Assembly (NCBI GenBank): GCA_951812395.1
Contig: CATOSD010000001.1
Location: forward strand, 1,399,108-1,463,107
Direction: 5' to 3'
Origin: an uncultured Dehalococcoidia bacterium
GTDB taxonomy: Bacteria; Chloroflexota; Dehalococcoidia; Lucifugimonadales; CATOSD01
Length of the DNA: 64,000 nucleotides
Below are positions 51,501 to 61,086 of the stretch, piece by piece; the stretch's first letter is position 1; the number at the start of each line of letters is the position of its first letter. The notes under the pieces are model-generated. The model saw nothing but the letters and a program-made list of their open reading frames with translations, ran no database searches and was not told where the DNA came from. Both the position numbers and the translations under genes were made by a program.

Positions 51501-54500
51501 TCAAGTCCTCCGACGACAGCCTCACGCTCGACACGACCCTGTCCGACGGCCAGGACGGCGGCGGGGCGGCTGGCTGGTCCATCGGCAACGTCGCCCACCG
51601 CCAACTGAGCGATGGGTCCTGGTCCAACCTCCCCGGCAGCGCAGCAATCCGCATCGCGATCAAGGGCACCACCCCCGCGCCCGTCGACTTCAGCGACCTG
51701 CAGTCCGGCCACACCAGCCCGATCGGCATGTGGTCGCCGGACGGCTCAACGCTCTGGGTGGGCCAGTGGTTCTCGACGCAGGTCTACGCCTACAACCTGT
51801 CCGACGAGACCGCCAACTACAGCGAGAACTGGACCCTCCACAACCCCTCGACCGCCGGCGACAGGAACAGGAAGCCCACGGGCATCTGGTCCAACGCCAA
51901 TCGCATCTATGTCACCGACCCTGATCACGGCCGGGTTTTCCAATACCGGTGCGAGGCCGTGTCCTGGGACGCGACCATGAGCGGAGTCGCTTCTCAAACT
52001 GTGGGTAGTACCATCTTCGAGGGCTATTTCGACAGCGCCCACGGCAGTATTTCTACGAGTGAGGGGACACTGGACCCCGCCAGTTTCACCGTCGACGGGG
52101 TAGAATACCAAGTCCAAAAGCTGGCGTTTGCCACGAACGGGAATCGGGCATTAAACCTCTGGACGAATCCCGCCGTGAGTAAAAACACCCCCGCCAATGT
52201 TCGTTTGAGAATTACCATTGGCGGAACCACGAAAGACTTAGGGACGCCCACAGCCAGTCATGGCAGCAACGGAGTCACCTGGCAGCTTTCGACGCACGGC
52301 TACTCTAGCGGCGATTGGGATAACACGAATGTAAAGGTCGAACTGTTCCGCAGAGTTTCCCCGGATTCGGCTGCCTGCAACAAGAAGACACTGACTTCGG
52401 CCAACTATACCCTCCACGCCGACAACGGCTCGCGCAACGGCCTGTGGTCCGACGGGACCACGGCGTGGGTGTCGGACGCCGCCGACAGCAAGCTCTACGC
52501 CTACGTGCTGTCGGACTTCAGCCGCGACTCGGGCAAGGACATCGACCTGCACAGCGACAACGCCGCGGCGCGGGACATCTGGTCCGACGGGACCACGATC
52601 TGGGTGCTGGACAAGGATGACGAGAAACTCTACGCCTACGCGCTCGCCGACAGCAGCCGTGCCGCGGACCTGGACATCACCCTGGACAGCGCCGGCGAGA
52701 ACTACAACAGCATCTGGTCCGACGGGACGACGATGTACGTGGTGGAGAACACGGGCGGCTCGGCGACCCGCGACCCCCAGATCCACAAGCTGGCCATGCC
52801 CGCCGCAGGCAACAGCGCCGCGACGGGCGCGCCGACGATCTCCGGCACGGCGCAGGTGGGGGAGACGCTGACGGCGGCCACGTCGGGCATCATGGACAGC
52901 AACGGCCTGACCACCCCGGGATACACCTACCAGTGGGTCCGGGTGGACGGCAGCACGGAGTCCGACATCTCCGGGGCGACGGACGACACCTACACCCTGG
53001 TCGCCGCCGACCTGGGCAAGACCATCAAGGTCACGGTGAGCTTCACCGACGACGCGAACAACTCCGAGACGCTGACCAGCACGGCGACGACGACAGTGGC
53101 GGCGGCCGTGCCAGGCGCGCCGCTGAACCTCCGCGCGAGAGCGGGCGATGAGGCAGTGATGTTCACCTGGGGGGCGCCCCCGAACAACGGCGCGGCGATC
53201 ACGGGTTACCGGATCCGCTTCAAGGTCAGCGCCGCGACCGCGTGGGAGGACTGGGTCACGGTCCCCACCCTGTCCGCGACGGTCACCGGCCTGATCAACG
53301 ACACCAGCTACGACTTCGAGGTGCAGGCGCAGAACTCCGCCGGCTGGAGCGCAAGCGCGGCGGTCGGAGCCACGCCGTCGGCCTCGGCGCCCGGCGGCGT
53401 CAGCGCCGGGGGGCCCGACGACTGTTATCCCGAACGCTGTTTGCGCTCTTTGGACATGCGGAACTTCGACTGGGGCCGGACGGTCGAACCGTCGGGTGAG
53501 ATTGTTTATCCGGTGCGCCCGGACGTGAGGGGCATCTGGTCCGACGGGAACACCTACTATATCATCGACAAGGAGTACGCGGAAGAAGTCATCACCGACG
53601 GCTGGTCCCTGACCGAAGGCAAGGGCTATGGCAAGGTCGTTGCGTTTGAGCTGAAGGCCGATTTGACGGGCTTCGAGCGCAGGGAGGAGTCGGACTTCGC
53701 ACTGGACCGCGCGAACATCAATGCGACGGGCGGTTTCTGGGGCAACGACACCACGGTCTGGGTGGCCGACGACGCGTACTGGGCCCAGGACGGGTTCTAT
53801 CCGGACGCCGACGACCGGGCCGCCGGCTGGGTGGCGAAGCTCTTCGCCTACAACCGGTCCGACGGCAGCCGCGACGCCGGCAAGGACTTCACCACGCTGA
53901 CTGCGGCGGGCAACGACCATCCCGCGGGCATCTGGTCCGACGGGACCACCATGTGGGTGGCCGACTCCCGGGACGGCAAGCTCTACGCCTACAGGATGAG
54001 CGACCGGAGCCGCGACGCCGGCAAGGATTTTCCCCTGTGGAAGATGCCGTCGGATTTGGAGTGGGCACAGGGGGGCGGGTCCGTCGAGGAGGGCAAGGAG
54101 TGGGCGCGCCCCCGCGGCATCTGGTCCGACGGGACCACCATGTGGGTGGCCGGGGACAAGTCCGCGGGCGACACCCACGTCTTTGCCTACAAGATGAGCG
54201 ACAAGTCCCGCGACCGGAGCAAGGAGTTCTCGACCAGGTTGTCGCGGGGCAGCGACCGCGTTCCCGCGGGCGTCTGGTCCGACGGCGACAGCACGATGTG
54301 GATCGCGAACCCCAGAGGCGGGCTCGCCCACGCGGCACCCCTGCCGGGAGGCAACGCGCCGGTGTATCCCGAGCCGGAGGAGGTGGACACCACCGGAGTC
54401 CTGGTCAAGACCCTGAACGTGGGCAATCACCCGGTGGCGGTGTGGGGGGACGAGCACGCGCTGTGGGTGATCAAGAGCGACGACGACACGGGGCCGGACC

Positions 54501-57500
54501 GGGGTCCCAATGATGTCGTGGCCTACGACCCGGCCACCTATGAGCGGCTGCCCGACCTGGGCTTCGAGCTGTACGGCGGCCCGAACTTCCACCCCGGCGG
54601 CGGCGCCTGGTCCAACGGCGAGACGGTCTGGATCAGCGACTCCGAAGCCGCCATGCTCTTTGCCTACGACCTCCCTGGCGGCTCCTTCGACACAGACTCA
54701 TCCGCCTCCGAGAAGAACTTCAAGACCCTGGACGCCGCGGGCAACGATTCGCCGGCGGGCATCTGGTCCGACGGGACCACCATGTGGGTGGCCGACAAGG
54801 ACGACCGGAAGGTCTACGCCTACCGGATGGACAACCACGAGCGCGACCCCGGCAAGGACATCAGCCTGACGCAGCACTCCAAGTACAGCGCCGCGGGCAT
54901 CTGGTCCGACGGCGAGGTCATGTGGGTCGGGGTCAACTGCAAGTGCGACGGGCCGCCCATCCATGCCTACAACCTGGAGACCGGCGAGCGGGTCCCCGAC
55001 CGGGACATAGACCCGGTGAACCTCGGCCCCTACCAGGGCCAGTGGCCCGGGTTTCCCAAGGGGCTGTGGTCCGACGGCCAGACCATGTGGGTGGCCAACC
55101 CGCACAACCCGACGCTGCGCGGCTTCCAGTTGCCCGGCGCCGTGGTGGACCCGCCCGCGCAGGCGCCCGCCACCGTCAGCGGCCCGCCAGAACTCTTCCA
55201 GGCGACCGCGGCCGGCGCTGCCCAGGTGGACCTGCTCTGGACCACCCCCGCGTCCGGCGTCACCGCCACCGGCTACGACATCGAGTGGTCGGCGGACGGC
55301 GAGACCTGGCAGGCGGTGGACCCGCCCGACGACGGCGCGGACACCATCTACAGCCACACCGGCCTGACGCCGGAGACGACCTACTTCTACCGGATGCGCT
55401 ACGTCACCGAGGACGGGCCGGGTGATTGGACCGATCCCGTCGCCGCCACCACGGCGCCCGACGCCTGGCGGCTCACCGCCACCGCGTCCAGCGAGACGCA
55501 GATCGAACTGTCGTGGACGCCTCCCGATAGAGAGGTCGCCGCCTACCTCGTGGAATGGTCGGCGGACGGGCTGAGCGGCTGGACGGCGGTGGAGCCGGCC
55601 CACAGCGGCACGGAGGCTGTCTACAGCCACGCCGGCCTCACGGCGGACACGGCCTACCACTACCGGGTGCGGGCGGTCATCGGCCACTTCCCCGGCCCGT
55701 GGTCGCCCGCCGGGGGCGCCTCCACGGCGTCATGGGGCCTCGCCGCCACCAGTGTAAGCGAAACGCAGATCGACCTGACATGGACGCCTCCCGGCGGGGA
55801 GTTCACCGGCTATGAGCTGGAGTGGTCGGCGGACGGGCAGACCGGCTGGACGGCGGTGGAGCCGGCCCACAGCGGCACGGAGTCCATCTATAGCCACACC
55901 GGCCTGACGCCGGACACCGCCTATCACTACCGGGTGCGAGGCGTGAACGACGACGGCCCGGGCTTGTGGGGGATACTCGCCTCGGCCACGACTCACGTCG
56001 CCAACAGCCTGCCCACCGGGGCACCGGCCATAACCGGCACGGCGCAGGTGGGCGAGACGCTGGCGGCCGACGCGTCCGGCATCTCGGACGCCAACGGGCT
56101 GACCGGCGCCGCCTTCAGCTATCAGTGGCTGGCCGGCAACGCGGTCATCTCCGGCGCGACGGGCTCGGCCTACACCCTCACCCCGGCCGATGGCGGACAG
56201 CCCATCCGGGTGCGGGTGACCTTCACCGACGACGCGGGCAACGAGGAGACGGTGACCAGCGCGGCGACGCCGGCGGCGCTGACGCCCGTGGCCACGATCA
56301 TGGATTACAGCGTCTCCACCGGCTCCGAAGGTGACGCCCGCGTGGAGCTGATCTGGCGGTCGCCCGACGGCAGCGAGCCGACCGGCTACTACGTGGAGTG
56401 GTCCCAGGGCGAGGTCTACAACTGGGAATGGGTGTTCGCGTTCCCGCTGCACAGCGGGACGGAAACCGGCTACGCCCACGATTACCTGCTGTGGGACACG
56501 ACCTACTACTACCGGGTCCGGGCGATGTACGGCTGGGACGAAGGAGACTGGTCCCCGGTGTTCGCGGCGACCACGACGGAGAAAGAGAACAACCCGGCGA
56601 CGGGCGCGCCCGCCATCATCGGCGGGGCGCAGGTGGGCGAAACGCTGACGGCGGACACGTCCGGCATCTCGGACGAGGACGGTCTGGACCATGCCGTCTT
56701 CGGCTACCAGTGGCTGGCCGACGGCGCGGAGATATCCGGGGCGACCGGCAGCAACTACGCCCTGTCCAGTGACGACGACGGAAAGACCATCAGCCTTGCG
56801 GTGACCTTCATAGACGATGCCATCAACGAGGAGTCGCTGACCAGCGCGGCCACGGCTGCGGTGGCGGCGGCGCAAACCGCCAACACTCCGGCAACGGGCG
56901 CACCCGCCATCAGCGGCACGGCCCGGGAAGGCCAGACGCTGACGGCGGATACGTCGGGCATCGCCGACGAGGACGGACTGGACAATGCGACGTTCAGCTA
57001 CCAATGGCTGGCCGACGGCTCGGAGACCCAGGACGCGACCGATGCGACCTACACGCCGGTCGTTGACGACGTGGGCAAGGCTATCAGCGTCACGGTGTCC
57101 TTCACCGACGACGCCGGCAATGAGGAGGAACTGACCAGCGCGGCCACGGACGCCGTGGAAGCCAAGCCCAACACCCCGGCCACGGGCGCGCCGAACATCA
57201 ACGGTACGGCCCAGGTGGGCGAGACGTTGACAGCAGACACGTCCGACATCGCCGATGAGGACGGGCTGGAGGATGCGACGTTCAGCTACCAATGGCTGGC
57301 CGACGGCTCGGAGACCCAGGACGCGACCGATGCGACCTACACGCCGGTCGTTGACGACGTGGGCAAGGCCATCAGCGTCACGGTGTCCTTCACCGACGAC
57401 GCGGGCAACGAGGAAACGCTGACCAGCGCGGCCACGGCTGCGGTGGAGGCGAAGCCCAACACCCCGGCCACGGGCGCACCCGCCATCACAGGCACGGCCC

Positions 57501-60157
57501 AGGTGGGCGAGACCCTGACGGCGGACACGTCGGGCATCGCCGACGCCGACGGGCTGGAGGATGCCGTGTTCAGCTACCAGTGGCTGGCCGACGGCTCGGA
57601 GACCCAGGACGCGACCGATGCGACCTACACGCCGGTCGTTGATGACATGGGCAAGGCCATGAGCGTCACTGTGACCTTCACCGACGACGCCGGTAATGAG
57701 GAGGAACTGGCCAGCGCGGCGACGGACGCCGTGGAGCCCGAGACCCAGGAGGCGAAGGCCAACACGCCGGCCACGGGCGCGCCAACCGTTAGCGGCACGG
57801 CGCAGGTGGGCGAGACGCTGACGGCGGACACGTCGGGCATCGCCGACGAGGACGGCCTGGACAACGCGTCGTTCGCCTACCAGTGGCTGACCGACGGCGC
57901 TGACATCTCCGGCGAGACGGACTCCAGCTACACCCTGGCCGACGCCGACGAGGGGAAGGCCGTCAGCGTGAAGGTGACCTTCACCGACGACGCGGGCAAC
58001 GACGAGTCGCTGACCAGCGCGGCGACGGACGCGGTGGAAGCAAAGGCCAACAACCCGGCCACGGGTCTGCCCACCATTAGCGGCATCGCCCAGGTGGGCG
58101 TGAAGCTGACGGCGGACCTGTCCGAAATCGTCGACCTGGACGGGGTGTTCAGCGCGACGCTCAACTACCAGTGGCAGGCCGACGGCGTAGACATACCGGG
58201 GGAAACCCTGAACTGCTACACGCCGGATGACGCCGACGAAGGCAAGACCATCAGCGTCGTGGTGTCCTTCACCGACGACGCGGGCAACGACGAGTCGCTG
58301 ACCAGCGCAGCCACGGCTGCGGTGGAGGCCAGGCCCAACCGCCCGGCCACGGGCGCACTCACCATAACCGGCACGGCACGGGTGGGCGAGCTGCTGACGG
58401 CGGACGTGTCCGGCATCATGGACGACGACGGGCTGGACAGAGCGGCCTTCGCCTACCAGTGGCAGGCCGATAGTACGGACCTGTCCGGCGCAACCGGTTC
58501 CAGCTACACCCTGGCCGCCTCAGACGAGGGCAAGGCCATGAGCGTCACGGTGAGCTTCACCGACTACGCGGGCCACGAGGAGTCGTTCACCAGCGCGGCC
58601 ACGGCTGCGGTGGCGGCGGCAGCCGAGGAAGACGAGGAGCCGACGGACCGGCCCCACGGCCTGACCGCCGAGGCGTCGGGCGGCGCGGTGGTCCTGACCT
58701 GGACCGCTCCGGTGGTGGACTACGTGGTGACCAGCTACCACATCCTGCGCCACCGCCCCGAGCAGGGCGAGGCCGAACCGCTGGTGTACGTCGATCAAAC
58801 GCCAAACAAAGACACCAGCTACACCGATACGGGTGTGGAGCCGGGCGTGCTGTACGTGTACCGGGTGAAGGCAATAGTTAACTGGATGGGCGACCTGGGC
58901 GAGGCCTCGGACGCGGCACAGATACGGGCGCAGGCAACGTCGCAGCAGCAGACCGCCAACAATCCTGCCACGGGCGCGCCAACCATCACCGGCAAGGCCC
59001 AGGTGGGCGAGACGCTGACAGCGGACACGTCCGGCATCGCCGACGATGACGGGCTGAGCAACGCGACCTTCAGCTACCAGTGGCTGGCCGATAGTACGGA
59101 CATAGCAGGAGCCACCGGCTCCACGTACACGCTGGCCGACTCCGACGAGGGGAAGGCCATCAGCGTGAAGGTGAGCTTCACCGACGACGCCGGTAATGAG
59201 GAGGAATCGACCAGCGCGGCGACGGACGCCGTGGAAGCCAAGCCCAACAGCCCGGCCACGGGCGCGCCGACCATCAACGGTACGGCGCAGGTGGGCGCGG
59301 CGTTGACGGCGGAAACGTCGGGCATTGAGGACGCCGACGGGCTGACCAACGCAGCCTTCAGCTACCAGTGGCAGGCCGACGGCGCGGACATATCCGGCGC
59401 GACGGACTCAAGCTACACCCTGGCCGACGCCGACGTAGGCAAGGCCATAAGCGTCACGGTGTCCTTCACAGACGACGCGGGCCACGAGGAGACGCTGGCC
59501 AGCGCGGCGACGGATGCGGTGGACGCGAAGCCGAACACCCCGGCCACGGGCGCGCCGACCATCAACGGTACGGCCCAGGTGGGTGAAACGCTTTCGGTGG
59601 ACACCTCCGGCATTGCCGACGAGGACGGGCTGACCAACGCGGTCTTCAGCTACCAGTGGCAGGCCGACGGGGCGGACATCTCCGGCGCGACGGACTCAAG
59701 CCACACCCTGGCCGACGCCGACGAGGGCAAGGCCATCAGCGTCACGGTGTCCTTCACCGACGACGCGGGCCACCAGGAGTCGCTAACCAGCGCGGCGACG
59801 GCGGCGGTGGAAGCCGCCCCGCTCACGCCTCTGACGGCCCTCATCGAGAATGCCGCTGCGTCCCATGACGGAGAGAGCGTCTTCACCTTCGAACTGCGGT
59901 TCAGCGAGGAGTTCGGTATCAGCTACAAGACCCTGCGGGACCACGCCTTCACGGTGAGCGGAGGAACGGTGCGGAAGGCGCAGCGGATTGAGCAGGGCAG
60001 CAACATCGGCTGGAGGATCACAGTCAGGCCGGACGGCAACGGCGACGTGACGATCACCCTGCCGGAGACCACGGACTGCGACGCCCAGGGCGCCATCTGC
60101 ACGGAGGACGGCAGGATGCTGTCCAACGAGCTGGTGCTGACTGTCAGCGGTCCCTAG
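48512..60157 (+). CDS. Giant secreted repeat protein: 16 ISGTAQVGETLTA modules, FN3 domains and 'IWSDGTTMWVAD' repeats
   Basis: 3,881 residues. The signal peptide spans FARTLTAAFLLAVAAALLLL to GHAQS. 'VSNI' domains occur at about 48612-49130 and 51185-51690. 'WEAT..' domains occur at about 49140-49560, 50451-50885 and 51950-52380. I count 16 modules of about 95 residues with the pattern ATGAPTISGTAQVGETLTA...YQW..DG..I.GAT...YTL...D.GK.I.V.VSFTDD.GN: three at 49561-50450, singles at about 50886, 52815 and 56010, seven at 56590-58630, three at 58955-59815. FN3 domains lie near 53110, 55160-56010 (three), 56295 and 58640. YVTN/NHL-like repeats (GIWSDGTTMWVADSRDGKLY) fill 51690-51960, 52390-52810 and 53500-55140. 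A C-terminal domain (59815-60154) ends LVLTVSGP with no membrane helix, so the protein is released or held non-covalently. It is probably an adhesin or sheath-type protein. The C10 tract and the adjacent regulator suggest controlled expression. Confidence 0.85.
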   Translation: MIRRRNFARTLTAAFLLAVAAALLLLPSAPGHAQSTTYTYVSNIDQGSDNDWSSSLGRAQNFTTGSQSGGYTVTSVDIGYDDEQGDKFNATIWKVTTVNSADVPDTDTPASRVANLTAPTGTWSAGDTLTFTAPTGTTLDADTTYAVVTTNTGNAVKLDSTTSHDEDTGVADGWSIADGGYSHNNNAWNAHASGETLRIAIKGTTAPAAQTGSVVWEATMTVPTAWANSGTTYEGYGSSASSVINLNHGTLTPDSFTFESTTHTVELLAYTVSSPLLYFFTDTAAAKDDLAGLSLIITVDGASKTLAVSDATNATGQGATWGIYWASSDHGYSSGDWAGKTVTVQLWSPNNLATGAPTISGTAQVGETLTAAIGSIADADRLTTPAYTYQWVRVDGATESDISGATAAQYTLVADDEGKTIKVKLSFTDDLGNAETRTSAATGTVAAANNPATGAPTISGTAQVGETLTAGIGSIADTDGLTTASFDHQWVRVDGATESDISGATAPEYTLVAADEGKTIKVKVSFTDDLGNAETRTSAATGTVAAAANNPATGAPTISGTAWVGDTLTAATGDIMDSDGLGTPGYTYQWVRVDGATESDISGATSRTYTLVAADLGKTIKVKVSFTDDNSNAETLTSAATAAVTAAQTGTVVWEATLTSANSWAGLGTYNYDGYGSDDSQYLSSSHGSLSPSSFTIGATTHTVELLAVREDFDQALFFFTDTKLGVNELAEYFLEFTVDGVKKTLQVSAETDATDGNEVVGLFWQHAVHSYGASDWQTETISVRLVDTSNTPATGAPTISGTAAFGEPMRAVTSGIMDSDGLTTPGYTYQWIRVDGATESDISGAISSIYTPVAADLGKTIKVTVSFTDDLGNAETLTSTATVTVTAAAVSTTHTYISNINQGQDNANSSTLVRAQPFSTGSQTGGYAVTHVEIGSDDDQGDSFSAAIYTTNASGNPDSEFAPLTPPSSFAKGALSFTAPANTVLMANETYTVRIVKSSDDSLTLDTTLSDGQDGGGAAGWSIGNVAHRQLSDGSWSNLPGSAAIRIAIKGTTPAPVDFSDLQSGHTSPIGMWSPDGSTLWVGQWFSTQVYAYNLSDETANYSENWTLHNPSTAGDRNRKPTGIWSNANRIYVTDPDHGRVFQYRCEAVSWDATMSGVASQTVGSTIFEGYFDSAHGSISTSEGTLDPASFTVDGVEYQVQKLAFATNGNRALNLWTNPAVSKNTPANVRLRITIGGTTKDLGTPTASHGSNGVTWQLSTHGYSSGDWDNTNVKVELFRRVSPDSAACNKKTLTSANYTLHADNGSRNGLWSDGTTAWVSDAADSKLYAYVLSDFSRDSGKDIDLHSDNAAARDIWSDGTTIWVLDKDDEKLYAYALADSSRAADLDITLDSAGENYNSIWSDGTTMYVVENTGGSATRDPQIHKLAMPAAGNSAATGAPTISGTAQVGETLTAATSGIMDSNGLTTPGYTYQWVRVDGSTESDISGATDDTYTLVAADLGKTIKVTVSFTDDANNSETLTSTATTTVAAAVPGAPLNLRARAGDEAVMFTWGAPPNNGAAITGYRIRFKVSAATAWEDWVTVPTLSATVTGLINDTSYDFEVQAQNSAGWSASAAVGATPSASAPGGVSAGGPDDCYPERCLRSLDMRNFDWGRTVEPSGEIVYPVRPDVRGIWSDGNTYYIIDKEYAEEVITDGWSLTEGKGYGKVVAFELKADLTGFERREESDFALDRANINATGGFWGNDTTVWVADDAYWAQDGFYPDADDRAAGWVAKLFAYNRSDGSRDAGKDFTTLTAAGNDHPAGIWSDGTTMWVADSRDGKLYAYRMSDRSRDAGKDFPLWKMPSDLEWAQGGGSVEEGKEWARPRGIWSDGTTMWVAGDKSAGDTHVFAYKMSDKSRDRSKEFSTRLSRGSDRVPAGVWSDGDSTMWIANPRGGLAHAAPLPGGNAPVYPEPEEVDTTGVLVKTLNVGNHPVAVWGDEHALWVIKSDDDTGPDRGPNDVVAYDPATYERLPDLGFELYGGPNFHPGGGAWSNGETVWISDSEAAMLFAYDLPGGSFDTDSSASEKNFKTLDAAGNDSPAGIWSDGTTMWVADKDDRKVYAYRMDNHERDPGKDISLTQHSKYSAAGIWSDGEVMWVGVNCKCDGPPIHAYNLETGERVPDRDIDPVNLGPYQGQWPGFPKGLWSDGQTMWVANPHNPTLRGFQLPGAVVDPPAQAPATVSGPPELFQATAAGAAQVDLLWTTPASGVTATGYDIEWSADGETWQAVDPPDDGADTIYSHTGLTPETTYFYRMRYVTEDGPGDWTDPVAATTAPDAWRLTATASSETQIELSWTPPDREVAAYLVEWSADGLSGWTAVEPAHSGTEAVYSHAGLTADTAYHYRVRAVIGHFPGPWSPAGGASTASWGLAATSVSETQIDLTWTPPGGEFTGYELEWSADGQTGWTAVEPAHSGTESIYSHTGLTPDTAYHYRVRGVNDDGPGLWGILASATTHVANSLPTGAPAITGTAQVGETLAADASGISDANGLTGAAFSYQWLAGNAVISGATGSAYTLTPADGGQPIRVRVTFTDDAGNEETVTSAATPAALTPVATIMDYSVSTGSEGDARVELIWRSPDGSEPTGYYVEWSQGEVYNWEWVFAFPLHSGTETGYAHDYLLWDTTYYYRVRAMYGWDEGDWSPVFAATTTEKENNPATGAPAIIGGAQVGETLTADTSGISDEDGLDHAVFGYQWLADGAEISGATGSNYALSSDDDGKTISLAVTFIDDAINEESLTSAATAAVAAAQTANTPATGAPAISGTAREGQTLTADTSGIADEDGLDNATFSYQWLADGSETQDATDATYTPVVDDVGKAISVTVSFTDDAGNEEELTSAATDAVEAKPNTPATGAPNINGTAQVGETLTADTSDIADEDGLEDATFSYQWLADGSETQDATDATYTPVVDDVGKAISVTVSFTDDAGNEETLTSAATAAVEAKPNTPATGAPAITGTAQVGETLTADTSGIADADGLEDAVFSYQWLADGSETQDATDATYTPVVDDMGKAMSVTVTFTDDAGNEEELASAATDAVEPETQEAKANTPATGAPTVSGTAQVGETLTADTSGIADEDGLDNASFAYQWLTDGADISGETDSSYTLADADEGKAVSVKVTFTDDAGNDESLTSAATDAVEAKANNPATGLPTISGIAQVGVKLTADLSEIVDLDGVFSATLNYQWQADGVDIPGETLNCYTPDDADEGKTISVVVSFTDDAGNDESLTSAATAAVEARPNRPATGALTITGTARVGELLTADVSGIMDDDGLDRAAFAYQWQADSTDLSGATGSSYTLAASDEGKAMSVTVSFTDYAGHEESFTSAATAAVAAAAEEDEEPTDRPHGLTAEASGGAVVLTWTAPVVDYVVTSYHILRHRPEQGEAEPLVYVDQTPNKDTSYTDTGVEPGVLYVYRVKAIVNWMGDLGEASDAAQIRAQATSQQQTANNPATGAPTITGKAQVGETLTADTSGIADDDGLSNATFSYQWLADSTDIAGATGSTYTLADSDEGKAISVKVSFTDDAGNEEESTSAATDAVEAKPNSPATGAPTINGTAQVGAALTAETSGIEDADGLTNAAFSYQWQADGADISGATDSSYTLADADVGKAISVTVSFTDDAGHEETLASAATDAVDAKPNTPATGAPTINGTAQVGETLSVDTSGIADEDGLTNAVFSYQWQADGADISGATDSSHTLADADEGKAISVTVSFTDDAGHQESLTSAATAAVEAAPLTPLTALIENAAASHDGESVFTFELRFSEEFGISYKTLRDHAFTVSGGTVRKAQRIEQGSNIGWRITVRPDGNGDVTITLPETTDCDAQGAICTEDGRMLSNELVLTVSGP

Positions 60158-60171
60158 CCGAGATGTGACAA

Positions 60172-60204
60172 GGGGGCGGCGCATCTTCTGCTTGCGCCGC
60201 CCCC
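60172..60204 (+). terminator. Terminator hairpin of the giant secreted-protein gene
   Basis: gggggcggcgca (60172-60183) pairs perfectly with tgcgccgccccc (60193-60204) across a 9-base loop, 15 bases after the stop codon. Only two U residues follow the stem, so termination efficiency is uncertain. Confidence 0.7.
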
Positions 60205-60341
60205 CTTAACGCAAAAGGGGCCGCACAGATGGGCTGCCGCTGCCGTGGGACTCGGCGAGCGGTTCCATATATTCGCATCGGGCCGGAGCTTTGCGCCGCA
60301 CCGACCGGTTGGCGCCAGACAGGCAATACCAGATGGTTAGC

Positions 60342-60638
60342 ATGAGGAAAAATCGGAAATATACGCTCCAACGGCTTGCGGTATGTGCCGGATTGACAGC
60401 CCTTGCCGCCACCATATGGGCATGGGCGGTCGCCGCCGAGTTGTGGCATGGGGCCATTATCGGCGCTGGACTGGGGCTGGCGCTCGGCATTCTTCTGGAC
60501 AGGTACATGGAGGCTATGTACGACCGCCAAGATCTCTCATCCGTGTACGGAGCTTTTGCGGCAGTCCCGGTGATAGGGGTCCTGTTGGCCCTATCCATCA
60601 TCGGCGCCATAGTCGGTTTCGTTCTGCGGATGCTTTGA
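60342..60638 (+). CDS. Small membrane protein, unknown function
   Basis: About 98 residues from the ATG at 60342 (alternative 60333). A basic N-terminus (MRKNRKYTLQRL) is followed by three hydrophobic segments: AVCAGLTALAATIWAWAVAA, a Gly-rich GAIIGAGLGLALGILLDRYM, and PVIGVLLALSIIGAIVGFVL. No domain is recognised. The ribosome site is weak. The hydrophobic pattern and absence of a better frame support a real gene. Confidence 0.55.
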   Translation: MRKNRKYTLQRLAVCAGLTALAATIWAWAVAAELWHGAIIGAGLGLALGILLDRYMEAMYDRQDLSSVYGAFAAVPVIGVLLALSIIGAIVGFVLRML

Positions 60639-60736
60639 TTCGATGGACGACCAACAGCCTCAGCCGGTAATTCCGAACGGCCCCTGACATCGCAGTTGGA
60701 GGCGGATCGCAGCCGTCCTGCGGAAGGACACGGTTG

Positions 60737-60982
60737 ATGCCGAGGCAGCCCACACAGTACAGGAGAAAACCCCACGCCACCCCAGACCACTTCCCCCAGC
60801 GCCTGGAGTGGTTCCAGCACGCCTCCGGCCTGACCTGGGCGGAGATCGCCCGTCGTCTCGGCATCTCCCCCATCACCATACGGCGCTGGTGGAAGCGGGG
60901 AGTGCGGCCCAACTATCGGCATCTGAAGGCGCTACAGGACCTGGCCGACGACCTGGGGCTCGGCCATCTGTTCACCGACTGA
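60737..60982 (+). CDS. Small helix-turn-helix DNA-binding protein
   Basis: 81 residues from the ATG at 60737 (a TTG one codon earlier is possible; GGAAGGA upstream). Most of the protein is a single HTH: LEWFQHASGLTWAEIARRLG then ISPITIRRWWKRGVRPNYRH and LKALQDLADDLGLGHLF. The A-x-RLGIS-x-x-TIRRW motif is typical of XRE/MerR-like recognition helices. No ligand or dimerisation domain is attached. It lies beside an IS element and accessory genes, which fits a phage- or element-type regulator. Confidence 0.75.
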   Translation: MPRQPTQYRRKPHATPDHFPQRLEWFQHASGLTWAEIARRLGISPITIRRWWKRGVRPNYRHLKALQDLADDLGLGHLFTD

Positions 60983-61022
60983 GGCGGCGCGTCGGGGAAG
61001 CGGCCTGAAACTGCGGGGCCTG

Positions 61023-61086
61023 AAACGCAAAAAGGGCAGCACATACGGTGAGGCAGACCACCTGAAACGCAAAAAGGGCCGCATAC
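61023..61086 (+). repeat. Short repeats aaacgcaaaaagggc.gca (two copies; a third near 60208)
   Basis: aaacgcaaaaagggcagca (61023-61041) and aaacgcaaaaagggccgca (61065-61083) are nearly identical. A related copy, aacgcaaaaggggccgca, lies at 60208-60225, just after the terminator of the giant gene. They flank the small genes between the giant gene and the IS1182 element. The function is unknown. Confidence 0.5.

Noticed and set aside
49508..54592. Minus-strand open frames of 734 and 784 codons inside the giant secreted-protein gene
   Set aside because: They mirror the repeats of the plus-strand gene, with periodic low-complexity Arg/Gly/Val patterns, and lack ribosome sites.
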